Below, in pieces: positions 34,496 through 46,800 of a stretch of 64,000 bases of DNA. This stretch comes from Phyto melanocephala (lineage: Eukaryota; Arthropoda; Insecta; Diptera; Rhinophoridae), in contig OW799237.1 of assembly GCA_941918925.1 (NCBI GenBank), positions 76,891,126-76,955,125 of the forward strand, in the 5' to 3' direction. Below the pieces are notes generated by a model that searched no databases, was not told the origin of the DNA, and saw only the letters and a program-made list of their open reading frames with translations. The position numbers were made by a program, and so were the translations under genes. Positions within the stretch are counted from its first letter, which is position 1; each line of letters opens with the position of its first letter.

Positions 34496-36154
34496 CTGTG
34501 AGCGTCAAAAAAAGTGTACACAAATATTTTTTAAAACATTGTTTTTATATCAGTATTTTCATTTACGATAAAGTTTTACATTTAGGTACTTTTAAATCAG
34601 TATTTAGTTCTCTACCTTATTCTAAACAAAACAGCAAAAATATTAACAACAACAAAAAATTTACAACAAAAATAAAAAATAATTCATTATTTACGCGTCA
34701 AAAAAAGTGTACAAACTGTTTTTAAATGAAAATAAAATCGATTTAGTATTTAGTTGATTTTGCTTTTGCCTTAATTACAGAATTTAGTCTTCTGGGTATC
34801 GATTCTACTAATTTTTTAGTTATATCGGATGAAATTTTCTGCCATTCCTCCATTATAACGGATTTCAGCATATTCTTATCGCTAATTGTCCTTTTTCGGA
34901 GTTGGCGGTCCAAATGCTCCCACAAATGTTCAATTGGATTTAAGCCCGGTGATTGTGGAGGATGATCCAATGTTTTGGGAGAGCGGTACAGAAGCCATTC
35001 TTTTACTATATGAGATGTATGTTTGGGGTCGTTGTCCTGTTGAAAAATCCAAGATCCTTCCAACCCCAATTTCTCCATACTGAATGGCACGTTGTTTTGC
35101 AAAATGTTCAGGTAGTCCATCTTATTCATTGTACTTTCAATAAAAACCAAATTCCCTACTCCGTTTGCCGCCATACATCCCCACACCATCACCGAACCCC
35201 CTCCATGCTTAACCGTGGTTATTAAATTTTGGTCAGCATAATCATTGTTTTTTGTTCTCCATACTTTAACTGGTTTTTTCTGGCCAAACACCTCAAATTT
35301 ACTTTCATCAGTAAAATGCACATTATTCCAGAATGAAACATCTTTATTTTCATACTTTTTGGCGTATTCTAGGCGTCTTTTTTAATTAGCTGGTAATATT
35401 AGTGGTTTCTTTCGTGGGAATCGACCATGTTACCCGTTTTCGTGTAATGATCGTCGTATTGTACTGGCACTTACGGTAGTTTCTGATGTTGCCGAAACTT
35501 CCTCTGATATTTTAACGGCACTTTTAAAAGGATTCTTTTTTACATCGCGCACTATGGATCTTATTTCAGCCTCCTTTAAAAGTTTTCGCCGGCCCGACCC
35601 TGGACGATTTTCTATTTTGCAGTTTTTTTCGTTTTTATCAATAATTTTTTTTTGCAGTATTGTGGCTTCTGTTTATAATAGAGCCAATTTCTCTGAAAGT
35701 TTTTCCCTAATTCCGAAGTTTTATTACTAATTCTCTAATATCACTAGAAGTTTGTTTTCCCATTCCAAAAAAATTAAAATTTACTTCACACGAGGAGATC
35801 TTACTCTGCAGACCACAATTAATTTACATAAAACAATAAAAACCTTTCATTAGAATGCTAAAATAAAGAAAACAACCAAATATAACGATATTCTTTTACA
35901 GTAGCACACCGCTGAAATGATGCATATGCAACATGTACACTTTATTTTGACGCGTAAAATATGGATTCGAATTTGTTTTTGCTCCATAATTTATGTATTT
36001 GTAAGAAATTTCTCATTGTCTTTCTATAGCTAACTAGAGATTAGTATACTAATATTAAAAACCCTAGAATGATAAATTTAGTCATATCTTAAAAGACTAA
36101 AAAAATACTTTATTGTAGAAAAAGTTTTTGTACACTTTATTTTGACGCTCACAG
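34496..36154 (-). mobile_element. Tc1-like DD34E transposon with IR/DR ends (1659 bp)
   Basis: The ends CTGTGAGCGTCAAAA and their complement are flanked by TA (34494-34495 and 36155-36156). The presumed transposase-binding word GCGTCAAAA.AAGTGTACA occurs four times: outer at 34502-34520 and 36129-36148, inner at 34695-34713 and 35934-35953. Each arm therefore has two direct sites about 190 bp apart, the IR/DR layout known from Sleeping Beauty-type Tc1 elements. One transposase gene lies between on the minus strand. Confidence 0.9.
34743..35763 (-). pseudogene. Tc1-like transposase, near full length, inactivated
   Basis: This is a DDE transposase that would cut and paste its own element at TA. 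The start at 35763 gives MGKQTSSDIRELVIKL, the first DNA-binding helix. The hinge RPGSGRRKLL resembles the usual GRPR-type linker. The intact last 192 codons (from 35321) contain FTDESKFEVFG (first Asp), GGGSVMVWGCMA, FQQDNDPKHTS (second Asp) and SPGLNPIEHLWEHLD (Glu). Exactly 34 residues separate the second Asp from the Glu, so it is DD34E. At about 340 codons the length is normal. Point stops sit after VIKLRN, after LHENG and after LPAN, and at least one shift near 35660 breaks the N-terminal half. It is a recent but dead copy. Confidence 0.85.
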
Positions 36155-36897
36155 TATATAAAAGTGAAACTCTGTGTGTGTGTGTTAGCTATAGACTCCG
36201 AAACTGTAAAACCGATCGGACTCAAACTTTGGCAAGTTGTTGTACACATTTCAGGGAGTGTTTATGGGTGGCAAAAAGTGGGCGGGGCCACGCCCATACA
36301 ATATTAGTCATCAGTTTTAGCTACTTGCACTTGACCGATTTTTCTGAAACTTTGCACACATATCGAGCTGTCATGACTAAATAATTTCGTGATAAGAAAA
36401 GTGGGCGGGGCCACGCCCCTAAAAAAATTTTAATTTTTAGGTACTTGCACTGGACCGATTTTTCTGAAACTTTGCACACATATTGAGCTGTTATGACTTT
36501 GTAATTTCGTGATTAGAAAAGTGGGCAGTACCACGCCCCTAAAAAAGTTTTAATATTGAGGTACTTGCACCGGACCGATTTTTCTGAAACTTTGCACACA
36601 TATTGAGCTGTTATGACTTTGTAATTTCGTGATTAGAAAAGTGGGCAGTACCACGCCCATAAAAAAAAGTTATCATTTTCAGCTACTTGAACTTCACCGA
36701 TTTTCCTGAAACTTAGCACACACATATTGAGCTGTCATGACTATAAAATTTTTTGATTAGAAAAGTGGGAGGTGCCACGCCCATAAAAAAAGTTATAATT
36801 TTTAGCTTTTTGCACTTGATATTCAATTTCAATTCAGAATGCATTTTCATTCATTATTGGGCGTAGCAACGCGCGCCGGGCTTCTCTTGTTTTATAT

Positions 36898-37005
36898 AAA
36901 TGAGATGAATGGTGATACATACAATTGTTATTGCATGACTACACATTGTGAATGGTATATTAGAATCGGCACGGTCGAATATAGCACTCTTACTTGTTTA
37001 AGTTT
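36898..37005 (-). repeat. Dispersed Helentron/DINE-like repeat, head fragment D11
   Basis: On the plus strand it ends GAATCGGCACGGTCGAATAT, then AGCACTCTTACTTGTTT. This is the reverse of the family head with its hairpin. It follows H3 almost directly. Confidence 0.6.
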
Positions 37006-37380
37006 GGAGTTATCCAAAATTCTTTAATTTTATTATTAAGTATTAGTGCAAAAGATCGAAACTAATTTAGCTTGTTTTTGTAAAATTTACCACTATTACT
37101 AGTACAGCCCAAGAACTAGACTTATCAAAACTGCAACCGATTCTCAGTTAACCAGTTTACAGCTGCAATAAGACTAAATTACGGAATTACGGTACGTCGT
37201 TATATCGGAATTCTGTTAGAAAATTATGTTGTTTTTTTTTATCAATAAATGCAACAGAAAAAGCCAAAGGACGAGCAAATTGCTTACAAAATTTGTACAT
37301 GACGAAAAGTAGCTGTTTTTAACAACTTCAGTTTGAATAAAGGTCAAGGCACACTTTAGTGCTTCAAGTGTGATTAAAAT
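37006..37380. other. No gene seen
   Basis: Short AT-rich spacer without supported features. Confidence 0.35.
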
Positions 37381-37648
37381 CATATCGACCCTTGCGAGCG
37401 AAATTATCGTATGTACCAAAAGCAACATTTTTTAGGAGAGCGTTTTTATTATTTTTAAATAAATAAAAACGTAAATATCACTGCTACATACGATATAATG
37501 TACACAGTGTTGTCTTCATAACTCAAACTGTTATCGCTATAATATTTTATCAGCAGATGGATTAATGGATGTGGAACCAATTTGCATAAAAAAGTCGATT
37601 TCTAAAAAAACATAACATGCGATAATTTCGCGCACGGGGGTCGATATG
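37381..37648 (+). mobile_element. 268-bp MITE family C, copy 1
   Basis: The left arm CATATCGACCCTTGCGAGCG pairs with a right arm that reads CATATCGACCCCCGTGCGCG when complemented. Both continue AAATTATCG.ATGT. The interior is shared, in reverse, with 41075-41340 (GGATTAATGGATGTGGAACC; TTATCGCTATAATATTTTAT). No target duplication is clear. Confidence 0.75.
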
Positions 37649-40174
37649 TATGTATGTATATGTGTCATTGATTTTACTTATTTAAACAACAAAACTTGCC
37701 ATTAAATGCAACACTTATAGTCAATATACTTACTGTCGAATTACAACACTTGCCAAATCTTTAGAGATACTGTACTATCAAGCGTTAAAAAAACATGTAG
37801 TTATTTTTCCTCTCTGAATATTACATCCATTTCAGTAACATTACCAAGTTACCAAGTTGTTAGCAACATAAAATTATGCAAAACGCAATCGATATTTAAA
37901 GTTGTTTTAGTTATTTTATTTTATTTATTTCATTTCTTTTTTTAATTCATATTATTATTTTTTTCGAAAAGGAATTATAAATGTGTGTACTTATAACGAT
38001 AATTTGAATGTCACGTAAGACTTTTACAATCAAAATATCTTTTATTTATCTCTTTCTGTTTTTGTTTTTTTCTAGCATTAAAAAAAAATTGTTTATTACA
38101 TTTATGTATTTAAAAAAACGTAGTTAATTGCACATAAATAAATTTTCATTAGAAATAATAGCTTAAAGTTCAATATACAATACATACATATATACATTTC
38201 GAAAGGACTTTTAAAAAAATCTGTACTGAAAGCGATAATTTCTTTAAAGTCAATTTTTAAAATGTAAAATTGTTCGAACAAATTGATCTTATTTTACTAT
38301 GCACTAAATATTTTTAAAGAAATTCAATTTCTTTTGTAAATAAAAACATGTTTTCATACAATATTACAAAAAGCATTTTGACTAAATTAAAAAGAGAGAA
38401 AAACAAAAATAAAAAATAGTAAACATTGATGACTAAAAAAGTATAAAATAAAATACATAGAAAACATTTTTTTGTATGTACACATATACTTATAGGTTTA
38501 ACAATAGAAACGGATTGTAATAGACTTTTTTTCTTGTTTTTTTTTTTTTTTTTTGGGTCATTATCACATAATTGTTGTTGCAAATTAAAAATGTACAAAT
38601 ATGTATTTAGTTTTCCTCAAACCTCAGGAAATAATAATAAAAATAATAATGACAATTGAATTAAATTATAAATCATATCTTTTAACTTTAACGGTCTTAT
38701 TCTTAAAAATTATCAATGGTGTCTAAAACGCCTATTAATTGAAATTTTAATAGAAAATCAATTTTATAAACCTTTAAGCAATTTTTATTAATTAGACCGT
38801 AAGTGTATTATATTAATTCATAAATTGGTGTTGACAGCCCAGTTGATTTTTTTTCTTTTTTTCTTTTTTATATATATTTTATAATTTTGTGTCAAACATG
38901 TAAAAGAGGGCAAACTTATATTATAATTATCCGAAATTAATCTTGAAGATTTGTTGTTTTAAAGTTTGCTACAAGTACTTTGAGTACCAAACTTGAGCAA
39001 TACCCTAAGGATTGTTTGTCATCATATTATGCCTGGTGATTTTACATGTAACATCTGTTACTCTTTTCAGCAAAGCAATACGTACACCTCCGTTGCATAC
39101 ATAAGCCTTATACAAGGTGATATTGGTCTACAAATAAGAAGAGACATTCATCTCTTTATTGATTTTAAATCTATTTCTTCTATTTTTATAACAACTTGGT
39201 AAAAGTTTGAATTGATTTCTTAATTTGTTCTAATAAAACGTAGGAATGTTTGCAAAGATTTATATTTTTAGCCGACTACTTGTGATAGAGCAATAATGTA
39301 CATACGGGATTTATGTAAAAATTAAAAATTATTTCAATAGTTTTTAAAATTCAAATTTTAAATATGTTTGCCATATATTACGAGATTTTACACTCGTCCT
39401 CACTCGGTTACTCCTTTAAGTTGTTAAACAAAATGTTTAAATCGTTTCAACTTAAACCATTTTTTTTCTCATTTGTAAGATATTTGGATGCGGTCTTTTT
39501 TATTTATTTAGAGTTTTTATAATTTCATATATTTTTTTTTAGTTTTAGTTAGAATTTGAACATGTCTAAAATTGTGCATTTTTCATTTTTTATAATTTTT
39601 AATATTCTTTGGGGTTTTGTCGCTGACTGGCTGGCTGTTGTGTTTTAAGATTGATTACAATTTAAGTTTTTGCCATTTTATGCATTTTACATGCATACAT
39701 ACATAGATGTGCATGTATGTATGTATGAATGTATGTATGCACACATGTATGTTGGTGTTTGATTTTCTTTTATTTTTTATACAACACTTTTACTGGTTTT
39801 ATTTGCGTTCGTACTTCTTTTTTGTTCGTAATTTTTTTTGTACAATTTTGTGTGTTTGCGTGTGTTTTTTCTTTCTTTTTAATTTCAACATCAAACCTAT
39901 ATTTACTATCTAAATATACTAATTATATTTTATATATTATAATAATCTTAATGTCTAAAGAATAATATTGAAATTGATGTAAATTAACAGGCTTTTAATA
40001 TTTTGCTTAAATAGTTACAAATGACCTATTAAGAAATAAAATAAGCTAGTACCATTAACCCTTTGGCGAGCAATAGAAATTATATGACCCTGCTTCATTT
40101 TTCATTTTTGTTTTAGTTTTTATTTTTTATTTTTACAGTTATGCAGTTCGCCATAGTTGACTATTAGGCTAGTT
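37649..40174 (-). other. Transposon-poor AT-rich stretch downstream of the host gene; candidate 3' UTR
   Basis: This 2.5 kb follows the stop codon of the MID1IP1-like gene on the minus strand. Unlike most of the window, it has no recognised mobile element. A minus-strand AATAAA lies at 40119-40124, only about 50 bp past the stop, and further TTTATT words (plus strand) lie throughout. The cleavage site cannot be chosen by eye. Simple repeats occur at 39690-39745. Confidence 0.35.
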
Positions 40175-40816
40175 CTATACAGAACCGCCAATATCGTTTT
40201 GGTATCGAGCAGTTAGATAATTTGCAGCTTCTGTCATCTGCTCCAAACACTGATATAAACCATTTAAATGTCTTCTACATCTTTTAGCAAGTTCAGTGGC
40301 TTTGTCGGAATTATTCAGTTTTTTACTTTGCATGTGATCATGTTCACTGCTGCTGGTTGAATCTGACACACTGCCATTTTTGTTAAATTCAATTTCAACA
40401 CCGGAATCGTTTTCTTGCGAAATATCACTCTCTGAATCACTCATTTGACTTACAGATGCTATTGAAGCCATAGAAGCTGTTGAGGGACGTCTTATGTGTC
40501 CTTTAGTTATACTGTTGTTTATTAAAGGGGTTGTGCTGGTGTTTGTGGAAATTTTTTCAGTCTTAACATCTTGATTTTCCATTGAGATTTGTTGTTCTTC
40601 TGAATCTTCAGAATCATCTTTACCAGTCCAGAGAAAGTCATTCTTTAAAGCATTTAGCGTGTTGTACAAATTGAAAAGTTCCGAAGAACTAAGAAATTCG
40701 TGAACATTTTTAGATTTGACCGGATTACGTTTGCCATTAGCGTTGGGAATAAATGAATGCTGATTTGAGGTCACATCTTTACCAGGAGTTGGTATAATAT
40801 CCGTACTATCACCCAC
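40175..40816 (-). CDS. MID1IP1-like: Coding exon 3 (642 nt) of the MID1IP1-like gene
   Basis: The acceptor is TTTTCTTTTCAG at 40817. It encodes 213 residues starting VGDSTDIIPTPGKD and ends with a TAG stop at 40177-40175. It carries the second and third family blocks and an acidic Ser-rich linker (DDSEDSEEQQ; SQMSDSESDISQENDSGVE). The frame is open throughout and GC is higher than in the flanks, as expected for real coding sequence among AT-rich repeats. Confidence 0.9.
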   Translation of the reverse strand: MGDSTDIIPTPGKDVTSNQHSFIPNANGKRNPVKSKNVHEFLSSSELFNLYNTLNALKNDFLWTGKDDSEDSEEQQISMENQDVKTEKISTNTSTTPLINNSITKGHIRRPSTASMASIASVSQMSDSESDISQENDSGVEIEFNKNGSVSDSTSSSEHDHMQSKKLNNSDKATELAKRCRRHLNGLYQCLEQMTEAANYLTARYQNDIGGSV

Positions 40817-43800
40817 CTGAAAAGAAAATTTAATAAAAAATTAGGCGATGTTATTCTATACAAAACAGGATAAGAAACTTTTTTTTTTTTTTTTCAATTA
40901 TACAATCAGGGACCGAATTACGGCTTTTGATATCGATCGAAATTTGAATCGATCGATCGTGTTCGCTGTGCTTTAGGTATAGAGATTCTAATAAAAAATT
41001 TCACATTTCGATCACGTTCGAATGCCGTAATTCGGCCCCAGTCTTTAGTTATAAAATCAAATAGTTCTTTTCTACATATCGACCGCTGTGCGCGAAATTA
41101 TCTTAAGTTACGTTTTTTTATAAATCGACTTTTTTACCCAAATTGGTTCCACATCCATTAATCCATCTGCTGATAAAATATTATAGCGATAACTGTTTTA
41201 GTTATGGAGATACCACTGTGTACATTTTACCGTATGTAGCAGTGTTATTTACGTTTGTATTTATTTAAAAGCAATAAAAACGCTCTCCTCTAAAATTTTG
41301 TTTTTGTAACATACGATAATTTCGCTCACAGGGGTAGATGTATATGAATACTTGTTGTATTAAGAAGAAAAAAAAAGCAAACAGTTTATTCAAAATCGAA
41401 AGATTAAAAAAACAACTGGATCGATTTAAGGTGGAAGTAGTAATTCTGTCACTTTCCAATAGATGGGGAACATTGAAATTTATTTATGTAAATATAGAAG
41501 AGCATGTTTACTAAATATGTACGTATGAAATCGAAAAAAATTTTACTAACAAATTTGAAAATTTCTTTAAAAAAAATATGTGAAAAATATACAGAAAATA
41601 AGTCGTATTATTTCAAAGTTTTAATTTGTATTAAAGTTTTACCATCCCTGATTTTCTCTGTGTGCTTTTGAATAAAACACATCTCTAATAAAATAAAAAA
41701 TGTTTGCTATGAACAAGGCATATTAATGAGATGATTGCAGTTCGGAGAGAAATATTTTGTTTATATTTTTATATATGGGCATTTCCATGTCATCGTACGT
41801 GTCATTTGTACTCCTATAAAGTGGAGTAAATCATGCAAAAGAGTAACTAAAACAAAATTAGATCTTTATGTTCCATTCAAAGGGTACTTTATTTAAAAAA
41901 AAATTAATTATCATTGTTGTCTAAATTATCCAGAAAAATAAGAATATATCGTACGTGACATAAAACAGAAGTGATTTTGAGGTATATAGGAAAATATGAA
42001 CGAATCTGCGAATCTTGGGATTTAAAAAAACCAAATATTTTTAATTAAAAATCCATCATACTTAATTGAAAACAATCTTTAAATGATCTTATAATAAATT
42101 CAATTTAATATCGTTCGTGACATATCGTATGTGACAGATTTATCTCTAATAGTATTCTTAAGTAATAAAATTTATATTATGTGAAGAAAAAAAGTTAAAT
42201 TCTAAATTAGGTGCTCTTGCGACTGTTCAAATACAAATGACGGAGACAAATAATGTTTTTGCACTACGTACGTGACATTAAAATAACATCCAAGGGAAAT
42301 CAAAAAAAAAACACCGCTAATTGGACTCTATACTTACGTTTTTTTTCTGGATCTTTTTAATTGTTGTTGCTACCTTAATTTTAAAGCATATTTACAATTA
42401 CAATTCAATTTTAAAATTTAGTCGCTAAAAAAAATAGTTGATTGCAATTCTTTAAAATAAGTCAAAGAGATAATCAGACAAACTCTTATTATTGCTCTTA
42501 AAACAATTTAATAAGCTCTTAATACCTGCGCATAGTAAAATTTGAGTGTTTTTTTCAATAAGCTTATATTGAAAAACTTTCAAGAGTTTTTATTTTTACA
42601 GTCGTGGTTGACATATTCATGCAAATGTCCATATCAAGTTTGACATTTGAAACCAATGAGAGAGGAGAGAAAATTGTTTTTTATCTATAGACTTTGACAG
42701 CTGAAATTTAAAACAAGTGCCAAAAAAAATAATCAGCTGAGGAAACAAGACTACCTGATGAAAAAATCAAAATAAGTGACAAAAACCAAGTACGTGCCAA
42801 AATTATGAAAAATTTAAAAAAAAAATCCAAATCGTCACTACAAAAAATTGGACAAAGAATTAAATGTCAGAAGTCTGTTTCCAATCATATTAAAGAGTGT
42901 CAGGAGAATTCGCCCATTGATCGAAAACTTGGCTCGGAAAATAGGTCTACTTGACATTGGAAGGGCCAAGAAAATTAAAAGCATATTGAAAAGAGCTGGT
43001 AGCTCAGTGCTCTGACTATTTACTTCGAAAAGATAAAGCCAATGTATGTACAACATCTCAAAAGTTCCAGACAGGAATGCTGCAAAATATTTAGAAGCCT
43101 AAATAGGACTCGGAACTAAAAGTCAAATACATATATGTACTTATACTCATGTTGTATAATGGACGACAAAACCTATGTACTGGCTGATTTTTCCACCTTT
43201 TAGGTCAAAATTTTTGTGTTGCTAATGATCGCATAAATGTTAAGAAAAATTTTGGGACTCAAAAGTAGGCAAAATTTACTAAAAAAAATTCTTGATTTGA
43301 CAAACTTTATGCAGTTGCGACAAAAGAAGCAAGTCATTTGTTACAGTGGGCTGTATAGATATCGAAATTTACATCAAGGAAGGTTTGCAAAAAAAAGGCT
43401 TCTTCCTTTCATGGGAGAGAACAATGTGTTCATATATTTTTTTTAAATCTGCTTTGGCATCTATGGTAAGAAAGCTCGGACTTGGTACCAAAACTATAGT
43501 ATAGTTTTTGTATTAAATTGTCAAGAGCTAAGGCCAGTTAAGAGATAAAACAAGTAAGAGTGCTATATATTAAGCCATGCCGAATCATATATACCCTTCA
43601 CAACGTGTAGTCATGCAATAACAGTAGTTTGTGTCACCATTCAACCCATATGAAATACGTACATACATATAAAAAACATACATATATAAAAACATCCCAT
43701 TGTAAAATTATAAATTCACGTATGTATGTTTAAAAAAATAAAAAATAAATTAAAAAAAAAATTAAAAAAAAATTAAAAAAAATAAAAATTAAAAAATAAA

Positions 43801-46800
43801 ACATAAAAATAAGAAATAAACAAAAAAAAAATTAAAAAAAAAAATAAAGAAAGAGATAAAAAAATAAAAAAAATTAAAAATAATAAAAATATAAATAATA
43901 AATAAAAAATAAAAATTAAAAAAAATATATAAAAAATAAAAAAATAATAAAAATATAAATAAAATATAAAATAGAAAACAAATAAAAAAATTATTTTTTT
44001 TTTTGGTTCAGCTGGAATTTGATGCCTCGTTTACTCTCACCAGTATACCACGTTTGTATGAATGTATGTTGTTGTGGTGAAAAAAACGAGGTGGTCGTGG
44101 TTTTTGCTCATATCTCAGTTGTTTATGTACTGATGTTTCTGATTTTTAATACGGATCTACTCCTGAATATTTCTGATATTTTAATATCTCACCCGGGTTC
44201 AGGCGATTCGGGGGGCTTCAAAAAGTTGATTTCAACATACACATGGATAAGCGTACAGGCGGAGATGGCTTAATTGACTCCCCTATTCATAAGCTTTCAG
44301 AAAATATATACTTTATGGGGTCGGAAATGAAAATTGTAGAAATTTCACACGGAATGACAAACCTAAAAACCTTTTTTCACTGTGTATAAAAAGTATAAAA
44401 AGCGTCCCACAATATGAAAGATCTTAAACAGTTTTCAGTCACTTTTCAAATCTATATTGGAAGAGGTACCGTAAAAGGTTCGCAAAATCATTCATAAACA
44501 GTGGATAGGAAATAATAAAGAAAATGGTGTATAACATGAGGCTAAGCTCCGATGTAGTCACTTTATACGTGATGGTAAAGACTATTATCAGATTCGGTAC
44601 GGCCTAATATAACACTCTTGTTTTTTCATTTTTGTTTTCAGATTATAAAAATTACACATGAGGAATAAATAATGGATAGATTCACAACTGAGCGAAGAAC
44701 CAGACAAATATAATTTTATTATTTAAATCAGCCATCAATTATTTAAACATAAAGAGCATATTGTCGTCATTTTAAATTCCGAATTTTGCCCTCTAAAGCA
44801 ATGTTTTTTTGATTATTTAGTTTATTGTCACCACCAATATGACACTGTAGGTGATTTGCCTTAAACCGGTGGACCCCATTTAATTCGCACTGTGAATTAT
44901 GATGGAAGTGCTGTAACCGTAAATGGAGAGCGGTATCGATTTAGTATGATAAAAGAATTTTTACGTCCTGCTCTTGAAAACAGACCTTAAATATGGTTTC
45001 AGCAGGATATAACCACTGCCCACACTATCCGAGACACAATGGCGCTTTTAAGCAAAATTTTTAAAAGCTTATAGTTTTCAAAACTTCGAGAATAAATTAG
45101 CCTGCGTGTTCGACTGATTTTTCAGCACCTGACTATTTTCTTTGGGTTTATTTGAAGGAGCGAGCATATGTAAACAAATCCAAGACAGTCCTTGAACTTA
45201 AGGCAACCACTGTTGAAGAAATACGTGCGCTACAACAACAAATTCTGAAAGATGTTATAAAAAAATGCTCTATAATGAGCCAATCGTTGCGACGCTTAAA
45301 ACGTGGGTTACTGACTGAAGTGACATTGTTTTTTCATACTTTATGCAAACAAAAATTTAATTTTGAAAAATTTATAATCGAAAAAATATATAACGAAAAA
45401 GTTATTACATTTTAAGCCTTATGGTAACTCTTGGCCCACCCTGTATGTATAAAAGTGAATACAATAAAAACGCTCTCCTCTAAAATTTTGTTTTTGTAAC
45501 ATACGATAATTTCGCTCACAGGAGTAGATATGTATATGAATACTTGTTGTATTAAGAAAAAACAAAAGCAAACAGTTTATTCAAAATCGAAAGATTAAAA
45601 AAACAACTGGATCGATTTAAGGTGGAAGTAGTAATTCTGTCACTTTCCAATAGATGGGGAACATTGAAATTTATTTATTTAAATACAGAAGAGCATGTTT
45701 ACTAAATATGTACGTATGAAATCGAAATAAATTTTTCTAAAAACTTTTAAAATTTCTTTAAAAAAAATATGTGAAAAATATACAGAAAATAAGTCGTATT
45801 ATTTCAAAATTTTAATTCGTATTAAAGTTTTACCATCCCTGATTTTCTCTGTGTGCTTTTGAATAAAACACATCTCTAATAAAATAAAAAATTTTTGCTA
45901 TGAACAAGGCATATTAAATCAGATAATTGCAGTTCGGAGAGAAATATTTTGTTTATATTTTCTATATATATGGGCATTTCCATGTCATCGTACGTGACAT
46001 TTGTACTCCTATAAAGTGGAGTAAATCTTGCAAAAGTAAGAGTAACTGAAACAAAATTAGATCTTTATGTTCCATTCAAATGGTACTTTATTAAAAAAAA
46101 AAAATTATATTCGAATCAATGTTGTCTAAAATATCCAGAAAAATAAGAATATATCGTACGTGACATAAAACAGAAGTGATTTTGAGGTATATAGGAAAAT
46201 ATGAACAAATCTGCGAATCTTGGGATTTAAAAAAACCAAATATTTTTAATTAAAAATCCATCATACTTAATTGAAAACAATCTTTAAATGATCTTATAAT
46301 AAATTCAATTTAATATCGTTCGTGACATATCGTATGTGACAGATTCCTCTCTAATAGTATTCTTAAGTAATAAAATTTATATTATGTTAAGAAAAAAAGT
46401 TAAATTCTAAATTAAGTGCTCTTGCGACTGTTCAAATACGAATGACGGAGACAAATAATGTTTTTGCACTACGTACGTGACATTAAAATAACATCCAAGG
46501 GAAATCAAAAAAAAAAAACCGCTAATTGGACTCTATATTTTCGTTTTTTTTTTCTGAATCTTTTTAATTGTTGTTGTTTCCTTAATTTTAAAGCATATTT
46601 ACAATTACAATTCAATTCTACAATTTAGTCGCTAAAAAAAATAGTTGATTGCAATTCTTTAAAATAAATCAAAGAGATAATCAGATAAAACTCTTTTTAT
46701 TGCTCTTAAAATAACTTAATAAGCTCTTAATGCCTGCGCATAGTTAAATTTGAGTGTTTTTTTTATCAATAAACTTATATTGAAAAACTTTCAAGAGTTT

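Larger units (their letters stand above)
34488..36889 (+). mobile_element. Non-autonomous Helitron H3, split by a Tc1-like element
   Basis: The unit consists of TCTATATA at 34488-34495 and resumes at 36155 with TATATAAAAGTGAAACTCTG. It carries five ~120-bp units and the 3' hairpin GCGTAGCAACGC, and ends CTTG (36886-36889; CTAG in H1 and H2). The intervening 34496-36154 is a Tc1-like transposon with TA duplication. Confidence 0.7.
41272..44510 (+). repeat. Direct duplication in intron 2, copy A (3239 bp)
   Basis: The segment from CAATAAAAACGCTCTCCTC to CAGTGGATAGGA is repeated at 45462-48722 with high identity, small indels and a few substitutions. Copy A begins inside an intact MITE C copy. 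It contains the TACGTGACAT-rich block, a DD37E transposase relic and repeat D12. Confidence 0.9.

Noticed and set aside
34953..35225. Open frames antisense to the Tc1-like transposase
   Set aside because: They are shadows of the real transposase frame on the minus strand.
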